A stretch of 64,000 nt of DNA from Hippopus hippopus (Eukaryota; Mollusca; Bivalvia; Cardiida; Cardiidae), in contig OX328113.1 in NCBI GenBank assembly GCA_946811185.2, positions 4,092,001 to 4,156,000 of the forward strand, written 5' to 3'. Positions within the stretch are counted from its first letter, which is position 1. Every line of letters begins with the position of its first letter. Of the stretch, positions 46,680 to 59,905 are shown piece after piece. A program made the translations under genes and the position numbers. Under the pieces are notes generated by a model. It saw only the letters and a list, made by a program, of their open reading frames with translations. It made no database searches and was not told where the DNA came from.

Positions 46680-48006
46680 TTGGCTGATCGGAAGGGGGAT
46701 GTTTGTATATTCGTGTTAATTTTTCGGGTCATTTCAGCCTATTCTATGGCAAAGAGGGATCGGACCCCTGCACCAAGACCCCTTTTTTCAGAGTTTGAAT
46801 CCTCAACTTTGCCATTTTATCTATTTTATCTATTTTTATTATTAGTTATTCTTACATCTTATTGTATTTTATTGGCCTATTTCTAAATTCTTCAAACAAG
46901 AAAATGTTTTTTGGAAAAAGTTTATGCAACAGCAACTGGTTGCTTCTGAATTTTATATTTTTGCGCAGCGGTTAAAGATAAAATCGACTCATGACTCACG
47001 CAGTCACCAAAATTGGTCCAATGTTTTCACGACCCTGGTAAGAAAAGAGGGAAAAGTTTGGTTTACCTTTCTTTGATTTGTGCAACAGGTGTCAGTTGCC
47101 CCTGAAAGTGTCTAAGTTGATTTTACGATTTTATGCGCAGCACGTAACAGTCACGTATGGGTGGGATAGTCATCGTAACCAATTCAATGGCCCTAGTAAG
47201 AGAAAAAGAAAAACAAAATTCCCTATATTTGACTTAAGCAACAGGTGTCGTCTGCTATGGAATGTGCCGTAAGTCGATTTTTCATGTTTTCGCGGGCGCA
47301 TAACTGGCACCTATGAGACGGTAGTAAACGTAACTGGGTTTCTTGTCACGGTATAAAGAGATTGAAAAAAAAAAACATTTAGTTCCCTTCGTTTGATTTA
47401 TGCAATAGGAAGCAGTTGCTATTGAGAGTCTTCAGTCTTTTTTAGCCACTTGTGACATTATTTTCTGGGGTTTCTACACTGTACATTGATCATCTTAGCA
47501 TATACAAAGTATCAATGTGCAGTATGGGAGCTGGCCTGAATTAGAAAAGCAAATCGAATGAAAGGATCGAGGGATCAAGGGAAGCCACTCTTGCAAGGTG
47601 TTTGAAAACACCAAAACAAGGTCTTCTGCCACCCTGTTTTTTTAAATATTCGCCCATTGCCAGTGAAATCTGGCATGTGTGGATTGTGCAGGCATGGCAG
47701 TTTGCCAAGGACTGCATAACAGCCTTAAAAGAAGACTTAAAATCCACTTTTATGCCGATTTTTGTTCAATGTTTTCTATCGATATTTTCGGGCGCCATTT
47801 CAAATGGCTCAAAGCTTTGTGATTGGATGATTGTGGGGGTGTGTCTGCGATTTGATTGGCTGATTGGGCGCAATTCTGAATTTCTCAGAGCTTTTCTGAT
47901 TGGATAATTTGTAGACAAAGCTGAGATTTGATTGGCTGATTGGACGCCATTTTGATTTTCTAAAAGCTCTCGTGATTGGATAATTTTAGAGAGGCCTGAG
48001 ATTTGA
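46680..48006 (+). repeat. U29, short unit, 1,327 bp
   Basis: Adjacent to another short unit with the same crossover interval and the same gcccctgaaag variant, so the pair looks like a tandem copy of a 1.33-kb unit. It has several changes of its own: attcgtgtt near 46712, atcggaccc near 46760, caactggtt near 46936 and cccttcgtttg near 47388. It carries ttaaagataaaatcgac. Confidence 0.98.
47221..47268 (+). other. A/B recombination junction of U29
   Basis: Same crossover interval as U26 and U28, with B-type from 47269. Confidence 0.88.
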
Positions 48007-49705
48007 TTGGCTGATCGAAAGGGGGATGTTTGTATATTCATGTTAATTTTTCGGGTCATTTCAGCCTATTCTATGGCAAAGAGGGATCAGACCCCTGCAC
48101 CAAGACCCCTTTTTTCAGAGTTTGAATCCTCAACTTTGCCATTTTATCTATTTTATCTATTTTTATTATTAGTTATTCTTACATCTTATTGTATTTTATT
48201 GGCCTATTTCTAAATTCTTCAAACAAGAAAATGTTTTTTGGAAAAAGTTTATGCAACAGTAACCGGTTGCTTCTGAATTTTATATTTTTGCGCAGCGGTT
48301 AAACATAAAATCGACTCATGACTCACGCAGTCACCAAAATTGGTCCAATGTTTTCACGACCCTGGTAAGAAAACAGGGAAAAGTTTGGTTTACCTTTCTT
48401 GATTTGTGCAACAGGTGTCAGTTGCCCCCGAAAGTGTCTAAGTTGATTTTACGATTTTATGCGCAGCACGTAACAGTCACGTATGGGTGGGATAGTCATC
48501 GTAACCAATTCAATGGCCCTAGTAAGAGAAAAAGAAAAACAAAATTCCCTATATTTGACTTAAGCAACAGGTGTCGTCTGCTATGGAATGTGCCCTAAGT
48601 CGAATTTTCATGTTTTTTTCGCGGGCGCGTAACTGGCACATGAGTCGGTAGTCAACGTAACTGGGTTTATCGTCACCGTATGAAGAGATAAAAAAGAATA
48701 GAAATTTACTTCCTTTTGTTTGATTTATGCAATAGGAAGCAGTTGTTACTGAAAGAGTTTTCAGTCTTTTTTAGCCACTTGTGACACTATTTTCTGGGAT
48801 TTCTACACTGTACATTGATCATCTTAGCATATTCAAAGTATCAATGTGCAGCATAGCAGAATGCCTGAGTTAGTAACCAATTCAATGGCCCTAGTAAGAG
48901 AAAAAGAAAAAAACTTGTTGCCTATATTTGACTTAAGCAACAGGTGTCGTCTGCTATGGAATGTGCCGTAAGTCGATTTTTCATGTTTTCGCGGGCGCAT
49001 AACTGGCACCTATGAGACGGTAGTAAACGTAACTGGGTTTCTTGTCACGGTATAAAGAGATTGAAAAAAAAAAACATTTAGTTCCCTTTGTTTGATTTAT
49101 GCAATAGGAAGCAGTTGCTATTGAGAGTCTTCAGTCTTTTTTAGCCACTTGTGACATTATTTTCTGGGGTTTCTACACTGTACATTGATCATCTTAGCAT
49201 ATACAAAGTATCAATGTGCAGTATGGGAGCTGGCCGGAATTAGAAAAGCAAATCGAATGAAAGGATCGAGGGATCAAGGGAAGCCACTCTTGCAAGGTGT
49301 TTGGTAACACCAAAACAAGGTCTTCTGCCACCCTGTTTTTTTAAATATTCGCCCATTGCCAGTGAAATCTGGCATGTGTGGATTGTGCAGGCATGGCAGT
49401 TTGCCAAGGACTGCATAACAGCCTTAAAAGAAGACTTAAAATCCACTTTTATGCCGATTTTTGTTCAATGTTTTCTATCGATATTTTCGGGCGCCATTTC
49501 AAATGGCTCAAAGCTTTGTGATTGGATGATTGTGGGGGTGTGTCTGCGATTTGATTGGCTGATTGGGCGCAATTCTGAATTTCTCAGAGCTTTTCTGATT
49601 GGATAATTTGTAGACAAAGCTGAGATTTGATTGGCTGATTGGACGCCATTTTGATTTTCTAAAAGCTCTCGTGATTGGATAATTTTAGAGAGGCCTGAGA
49701 TTTGA
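48007..49705 (+). repeat. U30, full unit, 1,699 bp
   Basis: Shares the single-T loss (tttcttgattt near 48399) only with U14, at an offset of about 26,082 bp. It has aacagtaacc, as in U33, U35 and U37, plus ggccggaatt and the ggtaacacc palindrome form. Confidence 0.98.
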
Positions 49706-51405
49706 TTGGCTGATCGGAAGGGGGATGTTTGTATATTCATGTTAATTTTTCGGGTCATTTCAGCCTATTCTATGGCAAAGAGGGATCAGACCCCTGCACC
49801 AAGACCCCTTTTTTCAGAGTTTGAATCCTCAACTTTGCCATTTTATCTATTTTATCTATTTTTATTATTAGTTATTCTTACATCTTATTGTATTTTATTG
49901 GCCTATTTCTAAATTCTTCAAACAAGAAAATGTTTTTTAGAAAAAGTTTATGCAACAGCAACCGGTTGCTTCTGAATTTTATATTTTTGCACAGCGGTTA
50001 AAGATAAAATCGACTCATGACTCACGCAGTCACCAAAATTGGTCCAATGTTTTCACGACCCTGGTAAGAAAACAGGGAAAAGTTTGGTTTACCTTTCTTT
50101 GATTTGTGCAACAGGTGTCAGTTGCCCCCGAAAGTGTCTAAGTTGATTTTACGATTTTATGCGCAGCACGTAACAGTCACGTATGGGTGGGATAGTCATC
50201 GTAACCAATTCAATGGCCCTAGTAAGAGAAAAAGAAAAACAAAATTCCCTATATTTGACTTAAGCAACAGGTGTTGTCTGCTATGGAATGTGCCCTAAGT
50301 CGAATTTTCATGTTTTTTTCGCGGGCGCGTAACTGGCACATGAGTCGGTAGTCAACGTAACTGGGTTTATCGTCACCGTATGAAGAGATAAAAAAGAATA
50401 GAAATTTACTTTCTTTTGTTTGATTTATGCAATAGGAAGCAGTTGTTACTGAAAGAGTTTTCAGTCTTTTTTAGCCACTTGTGACACTATTTTCTGGGAT
50501 TTCTACACTGTACATTGATCATCTTAGCATATTCAAAGTATCAATGTGCAGCATAGCAGAATGCCTGAGTTAGTAACCAATTCAATGGCCCTAGTAAGAG
50601 AAAAAGAAAAAAACTTGTTCCCTATATTTGACTTAAGCAACAGGTGTCGTCTGCTATGGAATGTGCCGTAAGTCGATTTTTCATGTTTTCGTGGGCGCAT
50701 AACTGGCACCTATGAGACGGTAGTAAACGTAACTGGGTTTCTTGTCACGGTATAAAGAGATTGAAAAAAAAAAACATTTAGTTCCCGTTGTTTGATTTAT
50801 GCAATAGGAAGCAGTTGCTATTGAGAGTCTTCAGTCTTTTTTAGCCACTTGTGACATTATTTTCTGGGGTTTCTACACTGTACATTGATCATCTTAGCAT
50901 ATACAAAGTATCAATGTGCAGTATGGGAGCTGGCCTGAATTAGAAAAGCAAATCGAATGAAAGGATCGAGGGATCAAGGGAAGCCACTCTTGCAAGGTGT
51001 TTGAAAACACCAAAACAAGGTCTTCTGCCACCCTGTTTTTTTAAATATTCGCCCATTGCCAGTGAAATCTGGCATGTGTGGATTGTGCAGGCATGGCAGT
51101 TTGCCAAGGACTGCATAACAGCCTTAAAAGAAGACTTAAAATCCACTTTTATGCCGATTTTTGTTCAATGTTTTCTATCGATATTTTCGGGCGCCATTTC
51201 AAATGGCTCAAAGCTTTGTGATTGGATGATTGTGGGGGTGTGTCTGCGATTTGATTGGCTGATTGGGCGCAATTCTGAATTTCTCAGAGCTTTTCTGATT
51301 GGATAATTTGTAGACAAAGCTGAGATTTGATTGGCTGTTTGGACGCCATTTTGATTTTCTAAAAGCTCTCGTGATTGGATAATTTTAGAGAGGCCTGAGA
51401 TTTGA
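49706..51405 (+). repeat. U31, full unit, 1,700 bp
   Basis: Shares ttttttagaa, ttaaagataaaatcgac, ttactttctt and ttcccgttg with U15. It adds tttgcacag and gtgttgtctg. Its end carries ggctgtttgg near 51336, which disrupts one CCAAT box. Confidence 0.98.
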
Positions 51406-53105
51406 TTGGCTGATCGGAAGGGGGATGTTTGTATATTCATGTTAATTTTTCGGGTCATTTCAGCCTATTCTATGGCAAAGAGGGATCAGACCCCTGCACC
51501 AAGACCCCTTTTTTCAGAGTTTGAATCCTCAACTTTGCCATTTTATCTATTTTATCTATTTTTATTATTAGTTATTCTTACATCTTATTGTATTTTATTG
51601 GCCTATTTCTAAATTCTTCAAAGAAGAAAATGTTTTTTGGAAAAAGTTTATGCAACAGCAACCGGTTGCTTCTGAATTTTATATTTTTGCGCAGCGGTTA
51701 AACATAAAATCCACTCATGACTCACGCAGTCACCAAAATTGGTCCAATGTTTTCACGACCCTGGTAAGAAAAGAGGGAAAAGTTTGGTTTACCTTTCTTT
51801 GATTTGTGCAACAGGTGTCAGTTGCCCCCGAAAGTGTCTAAGTTGATTTTACGATTTTATGCGCAGCACGTAACAGTCACGTATGGGTGGGATAGTCATC
51901 GTAACCAATTCAATGGCCCTAGTAAGAGAAAAAGAAAAACAAAATTCCCTATATTTGACTTAAGCAACAGGTGTCGTCTGCTATGGAATGTGCCCTTAGT
52001 CGAATTTTAATGTTTTTTTCGCGGGCGCATAACTGGCACATGAGTCGGTAGTCAATGTAACTAGGTTTATCGTCACCGTATGAAGAGATAAAAAAGAATA
52101 GAAATTTACTTCCTTTTGTTTGATTTATGCAATAGGAAGCAGTTGTTACTGAAAGAGTTTTCAGTCTTTTTTAGCCACTTGTGACACTATTTTCTGGGAT
52201 TTCTACACTGTACATTGATCATCTTAGCATATTCAAAGTATCAATGTGCAGCATAGCAGAATGCCTGAGTTAGTAACCAATTCAATGGCCCTAGTAAGAG
52301 AAAAAGAAAAAAACTTGTTCCCTATATTTGACTTAAGCAACAGGTGTCGTCTGCTATGGAATGTGCCGTAAGTCGATTTTTCATGTTTTCGCGGGCGCAT
52401 AACTGGCACCTATGAGACAGTAGTAAACGTAACTGGGTTTCTTGTCACGGTATAAAGAGATTGAAAAAAAAAAACATTTAGTTCCCTTTGTTTGATTTAT
52501 GCAATAGGAAGCAGTTGCTATTGAGAGTCTTCAGTCTTTTTTAGCCACTTGTGACATTATTTTCTGGGGTTTCTACACTGTACATTGATCATCTTAGCAT
52601 ATACAAAGTATCAATGTGCAGTATGGGAGCTGGCCTGAATTAGAAAAGCAAATCGAATGAAAGGATCGAGGGATCAAGGGAAGCCACTCTTGCAAGGTGT
52701 TTGAAAACACCAAAACAAGGTCTTCTGCCACCCTGTTTTTTTAAATATTCGCCCATTGCCAGTGAAATCTGGCATGTGTGGATTGTGCAGGCATGGCAGT
52801 TTGCCAAGGACTGCATAACAGCCTTAAAAGAAGACTTAAAATCCACTTTTATGCCGATTTTTGTTCAATGTTTTCTATCGATATTTTCGGGCGCCATTTC
52901 AAATGGCTCAAAGCTTTGTGATTGGATGATTGTGGGGGTGTGTCTGCGATTTGATTGGCTGATTGGGCGCAATTCTGAATTTCTCAGAGCTTTTCTGATT
53001 GGATAATTTGTAGACAAAGCTGAGATTTGATTGGCTGATTGGACGCCATTTTGATTTTCTAAAAGCTCTCGTGATTGGATAATTTTAGAGAGGCCTGAGA
53101 TTTGA
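51406..53105 (+). repeat. U32, full unit, 1,700 bp (X type)
   Basis: First X unit: gcccttagtcg, attttaatg, gcgcataac, caatgtaac, actaggttt and gagacagtag. Unlike U34 and U36 it keeps gaaaacacc and ttgccaagg. Confidence 0.98.
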
Positions 53106-54805
53106 TTGGCTGATCGGAAGGGGGATGTTTGTATATTCATGTTAATTTTTCGGGTCATTTCAGCCTATTCTATGGCAAAGAGGGATCAGACCCCTGCACC
53201 AAGACCCCTTTTTTCAGAGTTTGAATCCTCAACTTTGCCATTTTATCTATTTTATCTATTTTTATTATTAGTTATTCTTACATCTTATTGTATTTTATTG
53301 GCCTATTTCTAAATTCTTCAAACAAGAAAATGTTTTTTGGAAAAAGTTTATGCAACAGTAACCGGTTGCTTCTGAATTTTATATTTTTGCGCAGCGGTTA
53401 AACATAAAATCGACTCATGACTCACGCAGTCACCAAAATTGGTCCAATGTTTTCACGACCCTGGTAAGAAAACAGGGAAAAGTTTGGTTTACCTTTCTTT
53501 GATTTGTGCAACAGGTGTCAGTTGCCCCCGAAAGTGTCTAAGTTGATTTTACGATTTTATGCGCAGCACGTAACAGTCACGTATGGGTGGGATAGTCATC
53601 GTAACCAATTCAATGGCCCTAGTAAGAGAAAAAGAAAAACAAAATTCCCTATATTTGACTTAAGCAACAGGTGTCGTCTGCTATGGAATGTGCCCTAAGT
53701 CGAATTTTCATGTTTTTTTCGCGGGCGCGTAACTGGCACATGAGTCGGTAGTCAACGTAACTGGGTTTATCGTCACCGTATGAAGAGATAAAAAAGAATA
53801 GAAATTTACTTCCTTTTGTTTGATTTATGCAATAGGAAGCAGTTGTTACTGAAAGAGTTTTCAGTCTTTTTTAGCCACTTGTGACACTATTTTCTGGGAT
53901 TTCTACACTGTACATTGATCATCTTAGCATATTCAAAGTATCAATGTGCAGCATAGCAGAATGCCTGAGTTAGTAACCAATTCAATGGCCCTAGTAAGAG
54001 AAAAAGAAAAAAACTTGTTCCCTATATTTGAGTTAAGCAACAGGTGTCGTCTGCTATGGAATGTGCCATAAGTCGATTTTTCATGTTTTCGCGGGCGCAT
54101 AACTGGCACCTATGAGACGGTAGTAAACGTAACTGGGTTTCTTGTCACGGTATAAAGAGATTGAAAAAAAAAAACATTTAGTTCCCTTTGTTTGATTTAT
54201 GCAATAGGAAGCAGTTGCTATTGAGAGTCTTCAGTCTTTTTTAGCCACTTGTGACATTATTTTCTGGGGTTTCTACACTGTACATTGATCATCTTAGCAT
54301 ATACAAAGTATCAATGTGCAGTATGGGAGCTGGCCTGAATTAGAAAAGCAAATCGAATGAAAGGATCGAGGGATCAAGGGAAGCCACTCTTGCAAGGTGT
54401 TTGAAAACACCAAAACAAGGTCTTCTGCCACCCTGTTTTTTTAAATATTCGCCCATTGCCAGTGAAATCTGGCATGTGTGGATTGTGCAGGCATGGCAGT
54501 TTGCCAAGGACTGCATAACAGCCTTAAAAGAAGACTTAAAATCCACTTTTATGCCGATTTTTGTTCAATGTTTTCTATCGATATTTTCGGGCGCCATTTC
54601 AAATGGCTCAAAGCTTTGTGATTGGATGATTGTGGGGGTGTGTCTGCGATTTGATTGGCTGATTGGGCGCAATTCTGAATTTCTCAGAGCTTTTCTGATT
54701 GGATAATTTGTAGACAAAGCTGAGATTTGATTGGCTGTTTGGACGCCATTTTGATTTTCTAAAAGCTCTCGTGATTGGATAATTTTAGAGAGGCCTGAGA
54801 TTTGA
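53106..54805 (+). repeat. U33, full unit, 1,700 bp (Y type)
   Basis: First full Y unit: aacagtaacc, aaaacaggg, tttgagttaag and gtgccataag, ending with ggctgtttgg. No difference from U35 was found on reading. Confidence 0.98.
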
Positions 54806-56505
54806 TTGGCTGATCGGAAGGGGGATGTTTGTATATTCATGTTAATTTTTCGGGTCATTTCAGCCTATTCTATGGCAAAGAGGGATCAGACCCCTGCACC
54901 AAGACCCCTTTTTTCAGAGTTTGAATCCTCAACTTTGCCATTTTATCTATTTTATCTATTTTTATTATTAGTTATTCTTACATCTTATTGTATTTTATTG
55001 GCCTATTTCTAAATTCTTCAAACAAGAAAATGTTTTTTGGAAAAAGTTTATGCAACAGCAACCGGTTGCTTCTGAATTTTATATTTTTGCGCAGCGGTTA
55101 AACATAAAATCCACTCATGACTCACGCAGTCACCAAAATTGGTCCAATGTTTTCACGACCCTGGTAAGAAAAGAGGGAAAAGTTTGGTTTACCTTTCTTT
55201 GATTTGTGCAACAGGTGTCAGTTGCCCCCGAAAGTGTCTAAGTTGATTTTACGATTTTATGCGCAGCACGTAACAGTCACGTATGGGTGGGATAGTCATC
55301 GTAACCAATTCAATGGCCCTAGTAAGAGAAAAAGAAAAACAAAATTCCCTATATTTGACTTAAGCAACAGGTGTCGTCTGCTATGGAATGTGCCCTTAGT
55401 CGAATTTTAATGTTTTTTTCGCGGGCGCATAACTGGCACATGAGTCGGTAGTCAATGTAACTAGGTTTATCGTCACCGTATGAAGAGATAAAAAAGAATA
55501 GAAATTTACTTCCTTTTGTTTGATTTATGCAATAGGAAGCAGTTGTTACTGAAAGAGTTTTCAGTCTTTTTTAGCCACTTGTGACACTATTTTCTGGGAT
55601 TTCTACACTGTACATTGATCATCTTAGCATATTCAAAGTATCAATGTGCAGCATAGCAGAATGCCTGAGTTAGTAACCAATTCAATGGCCCTAGTAAGAG
55701 AAAAAGAAAAAAACTTGTTCCCTATATTTGACTTAAGCAACAGGTGTCGTCTGCTATGGAATGTGCCGTAAGTCGATTTTTCATGTTTTCGCGGGCGCAT
55801 AACTGGCACCTATGAGACAGTAGTAAACGTAACTGGGTTTCTTGTCACGGTATAAAGAGATTGAAAAAAAAAAACATTTAGTTCCCTTTGTTTGATTTAT
55901 GCAATAGGAAGCAGTTGCTATTGAGAGTCTTCAGTCTTTTTTAGCCACTTGTGACATTATTTTCTGGGGTTTCTACACTGTACATTGATCATCTTAGCAT
56001 ATACAAAGTATCAATGTGCAGTATGGGAGCTGGCCTGAATTAGAAAAGCAAATCGAATGAAAGGATCGAGGGATCAAGGGAAGCCACTCTTGCAAGGTGT
56101 TTGGTAACACCAAAACAAGGTCTTCTGCCACCCTGTTTTTTTAAATATTCGCCCATTGCCAGTGAAATCTGGCATGTGTGGATTGTGCAGGCATGGCAGT
56201 TTGTCAAGGACTGCATAACAGCCTTAAAAGAAGACTTAAAATCCACTTTTATGCCGATTTTTGTTCAATGTTTTCTATCGATATTTTCGGGCGCCATTTC
56301 AAATGGCTCAAAGCTTTGTGATTGGATGATTGTGGGGGTGTGTCTGCGATTTGATTGGCTGATTGGGCGCAATTCTGAATTTCTCAGAGCTTTTCTGATT
56401 GGATAATTTGTAGACAAAGCTGAGATTTGATTGGCTGATTGGACGCCATTTTGATTTTCTAAAAGCTCTCGTGATTGGATAATTTTAGAGAGGCCTGAGA
56501 TTTGA
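54806..56505 (+). repeat. U34, full unit, 1,700 bp (X type)
   Basis: X unit as U32, plus ggtaacacc near 56103 and ttgtcaagg near 56202. No difference from U36 was found on reading. Confidence 0.98.
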
Positions 56506-58205
56506 TTGGCTGATCGGAAGGGGGATGTTTGTATATTCATGTTAATTTTTCGGGTCATTTCAGCCTATTCTATGGCAAAGAGGGATCAGACCCCTGCACC
56601 AAGACCCCTTTTTTCAGAGTTTGAATCCTCAACTTTGCCATTTTATCTATTTTATCTATTTTTATTATTAGTTATTCTTACATCTTATTGTATTTTATTG
56701 GCCTATTTCTAAATTCTTCAAACAAGAAAATGTTTTTTGGAAAAAGTTTATGCAACAGTAACCGGTTGCTTCTGAATTTTATATTTTTGCGCAGCGGTTA
56801 AACATAAAATCGACTCATGACTCACGCAGTCACCAAAATTGGTCCAATGTTTTCACGACCCTGGTAAGAAAACAGGGAAAAGTTTGGTTTACCTTTCTTT
56901 GATTTGTGCAACAGGTGTCAGTTGCCCCCGAAAGTGTCTAAGTTGATTTTACGATTTTATGCGCAGCACGTAACAGTCACGTATGGGTGGGATAGTCATC
57001 GTAACCAATTCAATGGCCCTAGTAAGAGAAAAAGAAAAACAAAATTCCCTATATTTGACTTAAGCAACAGGTGTCGTCTGCTATGGAATGTGCCCTAAGT
57101 CGAATTTTCATGTTTTTTTCGCGGGCGCGTAACTGGCACATGAGTCGGTAGTCAACGTAACTGGGTTTATCGTCACCGTATGAAGAGATAAAAAAGAATA
57201 GAAATTTACTTCCTTTTGTTTGATTTATGCAATAGGAAGCAGTTGTTACTGAAAGAGTTTTCAGTCTTTTTTAGCCACTTGTGACACTATTTTCTGGGAT
57301 TTCTACACTGTACATTGATCATCTTAGCATATTCAAAGTATCAATGTGCAGCATAGCAGAATGCCTGAGTTAGTAACCAATTCAATGGCCCTAGTAAGAG
57401 AAAAAGAAAAAAACTTGTTCCCTATATTTGAGTTAAGCAACAGGTGTCGTCTGCTATGGAATGTGCCATAAGTCGATTTTTCATGTTTTCGCGGGCGCAT
57501 AACTGGCACCTATGAGACGGTAGTAAACGTAACTGGGTTTCTTGTCACGGTATAAAGAGATTGAAAAAAAAAAACATTTAGTTCCCTTTGTTTGATTTAT
57601 GCAATAGGAAGCAGTTGCTATTGAGAGTCTTCAGTCTTTTTTAGCCACTTGTGACATTATTTTCTGGGGTTTCTACACTGTACATTGATCATCTTAGCAT
57701 ATACAAAGTATCAATGTGCAGTATGGGAGCTGGCCTGAATTAGAAAAGCAAATCGAATGAAAGGATCGAGGGATCAAGGGAAGCCACTCTTGCAAGGTGT
57801 TTGAAAACACCAAAACAAGGTCTTCTGCCACCCTGTTTTTTTAAATATTCGCCCATTGCCAGTGAAATCTGGCATGTGTGGATTGTGCAGGCATGGCAGT
57901 TTGCCAAGGACTGCATAACAGCCTTAAAAGAAGACTTAAAATCCACTTTTATGCCGATTTTTGTTCAATGTTTTCTATCGATATTTTCGGGCGCCATTTC
58001 AAATGGCTCAAAGCTTTGTGATTGGATGATTGTGGGGGTGTGTCTGCGATTTGATTGGCTGATTGGGCGCAATTCTGAATTTCTCAGAGCTTTTCTGATT
58101 GGATAATTTGTAGACAAAGCTGAGATTTGATTGGCTGTTTGGACGCCATTTTGATTTTCTAAAAGCTCTCGTGATTGGATAATTTTAGAGAGGCCTGAGA
58201 TTTGA
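56506..58205 (+). repeat. U35, full unit, 1,700 bp (Y type)
   Basis: Apparent exact copy of U33, 3,400 bp downstream. Confidence 0.98.
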
Positions 58206-59905
58206 TTGGCTGATCGGAAGGGGGATGTTTGTATATTCATGTTAATTTTTCGGGTCATTTCAGCCTATTCTATGGCAAAGAGGGATCAGACCCCTGCACC
58301 AAGACCCCTTTTTTCAGAGTTTGAATCCTCAACTTTGCCATTTTATCTATTTTATCTATTTTTATTATTAGTTATTCTTACATCTTATTGTATTTTATTG
58401 GCCTATTTCTAAATTCTTCAAACAAGAAAATGTTTTTTGGAAAAAGTTTATGCAACAGCAACCGGTTGCTTCTGAATTTTATATTTTTGCGCAGCGGTTA
58501 AACATAAAATCCACTCATGACTCACGCAGTCACCAAAATTGGTCCAATGTTTTCACGACCCTGGTAAGAAAAGAGGGAAAAGTTTGGTTTACCTTTCTTT
58601 GATTTGTGCAACAGGTGTCAGTTGCCCCCGAAAGTGTCTAAGTTGATTTTACGATTTTATGCGCAGCACGTAACAGTCACGTATGGGTGGGATAGTCATC
58701 GTAACCAATTCAATGGCCCTAGTAAGAGAAAAAGAAAAACAAAATTCCCTATATTTGACTTAAGCAACAGGTGTCGTCTGCTATGGAATGTGCCCTTAGT
58801 CGAATTTTAATGTTTTTTTCGCGGGCGCATAACTGGCACATGAGTCGGTAGTCAATGTAACTAGGTTTATCGTCACCGTATGAAGAGATAAAAAAGAATA
58901 GAAATTTACTTCCTTTTGTTTGATTTATGCAATAGGAAGCAGTTGTTACTGAAAGAGTTTTCAGTCTTTTTTAGCCACTTGTGACACTATTTTCTGGGAT
59001 TTCTACACTGTACATTGATCATCTTAGCATATTCAAAGTATCAATGTGCAGCATAGCAGAATGCCTGAGTTAGTAACCAATTCAATGGCCCTAGTAAGAG
59101 AAAAAGAAAAAAACTTGTTCCCTATATTTGACTTAAGCAACAGGTGTCGTCTGCTATGGAATGTGCCGTAAGTCGATTTTTCATGTTTTCGCGGGCGCAT
59201 AACTGGCACCTATGAGACAGTAGTAAACGTAACTGGGTTTCTTGTCACGGTATAAAGAGATTGAAAAAAAAAAACATTTAGTTCCCTTTGTTTGATTTAT
59301 GCAATAGGAAGCAGTTGCTATTGAGAGTCTTCAGTCTTTTTTAGCCACTTGTGACATTATTTTCTGGGGTTTCTACACTGTACATTGATCATCTTAGCAT
59401 ATACAAAGTATCAATGTGCAGTATGGGAGCTGGCCTGAATTAGAAAAGCAAATCGAATGAAAGGATCGAGGGATCAAGGGAAGCCACTCTTGCAAGGTGT
59501 TTGGTAACACCAAAACAAGGTCTTCTGCCACCCTGTTTTTTTAAATATTCGCCCATTGCCAGTGAAATCTGGCATGTGTGGATTGTGCAGGCATGGCAGT
59601 TTGTCAAGGACTGCATAACAGCCTTAAAAGAAGACTTAAAATCCACTTTTATGCCGATTTTTGTTCAATGTTTTCTATCGATATTTTCGGGCGCCATTTC
59701 AAATGGCTCAAAGCTTTGTGATTGGATGATTGTGGGGGTGTGTCTGCGATTTGATTGGCTGATTGGGCGCAATTCTGAATTTCTCAGAGCTTTTCTGATT
59801 GGATAATTTGTAGACAAAGCTGAGATTTGATTGGCTGATTGGACGCCATTTTGATTTTCTAAAAGCTCTCGTGATTGGATAATTTTAGAGAGGCCTGAGA
59901 TTTGA
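58206..59905 (+). repeat. U36, full unit, 1,700 bp (X type)
   Basis: Apparent exact copy of U34, 3,400 bp downstream. Confidence 0.98.

Larger units (their letters stand above)
53106..59905 (+). repeat. Higher-order repeat, two copies of 3.4 kb (Y-X)
   Basis: U33-U34 and U35-U36 carry the same variants at exact 3,400-bp offsets: cagtaacc, gagttaag, gccataag, ctgtttgg, cccttag, gacagtag, ggtaacacc and ttgtcaagg. Parts of the pattern extend back into U32 and forward into U37. Confidence 0.88.
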
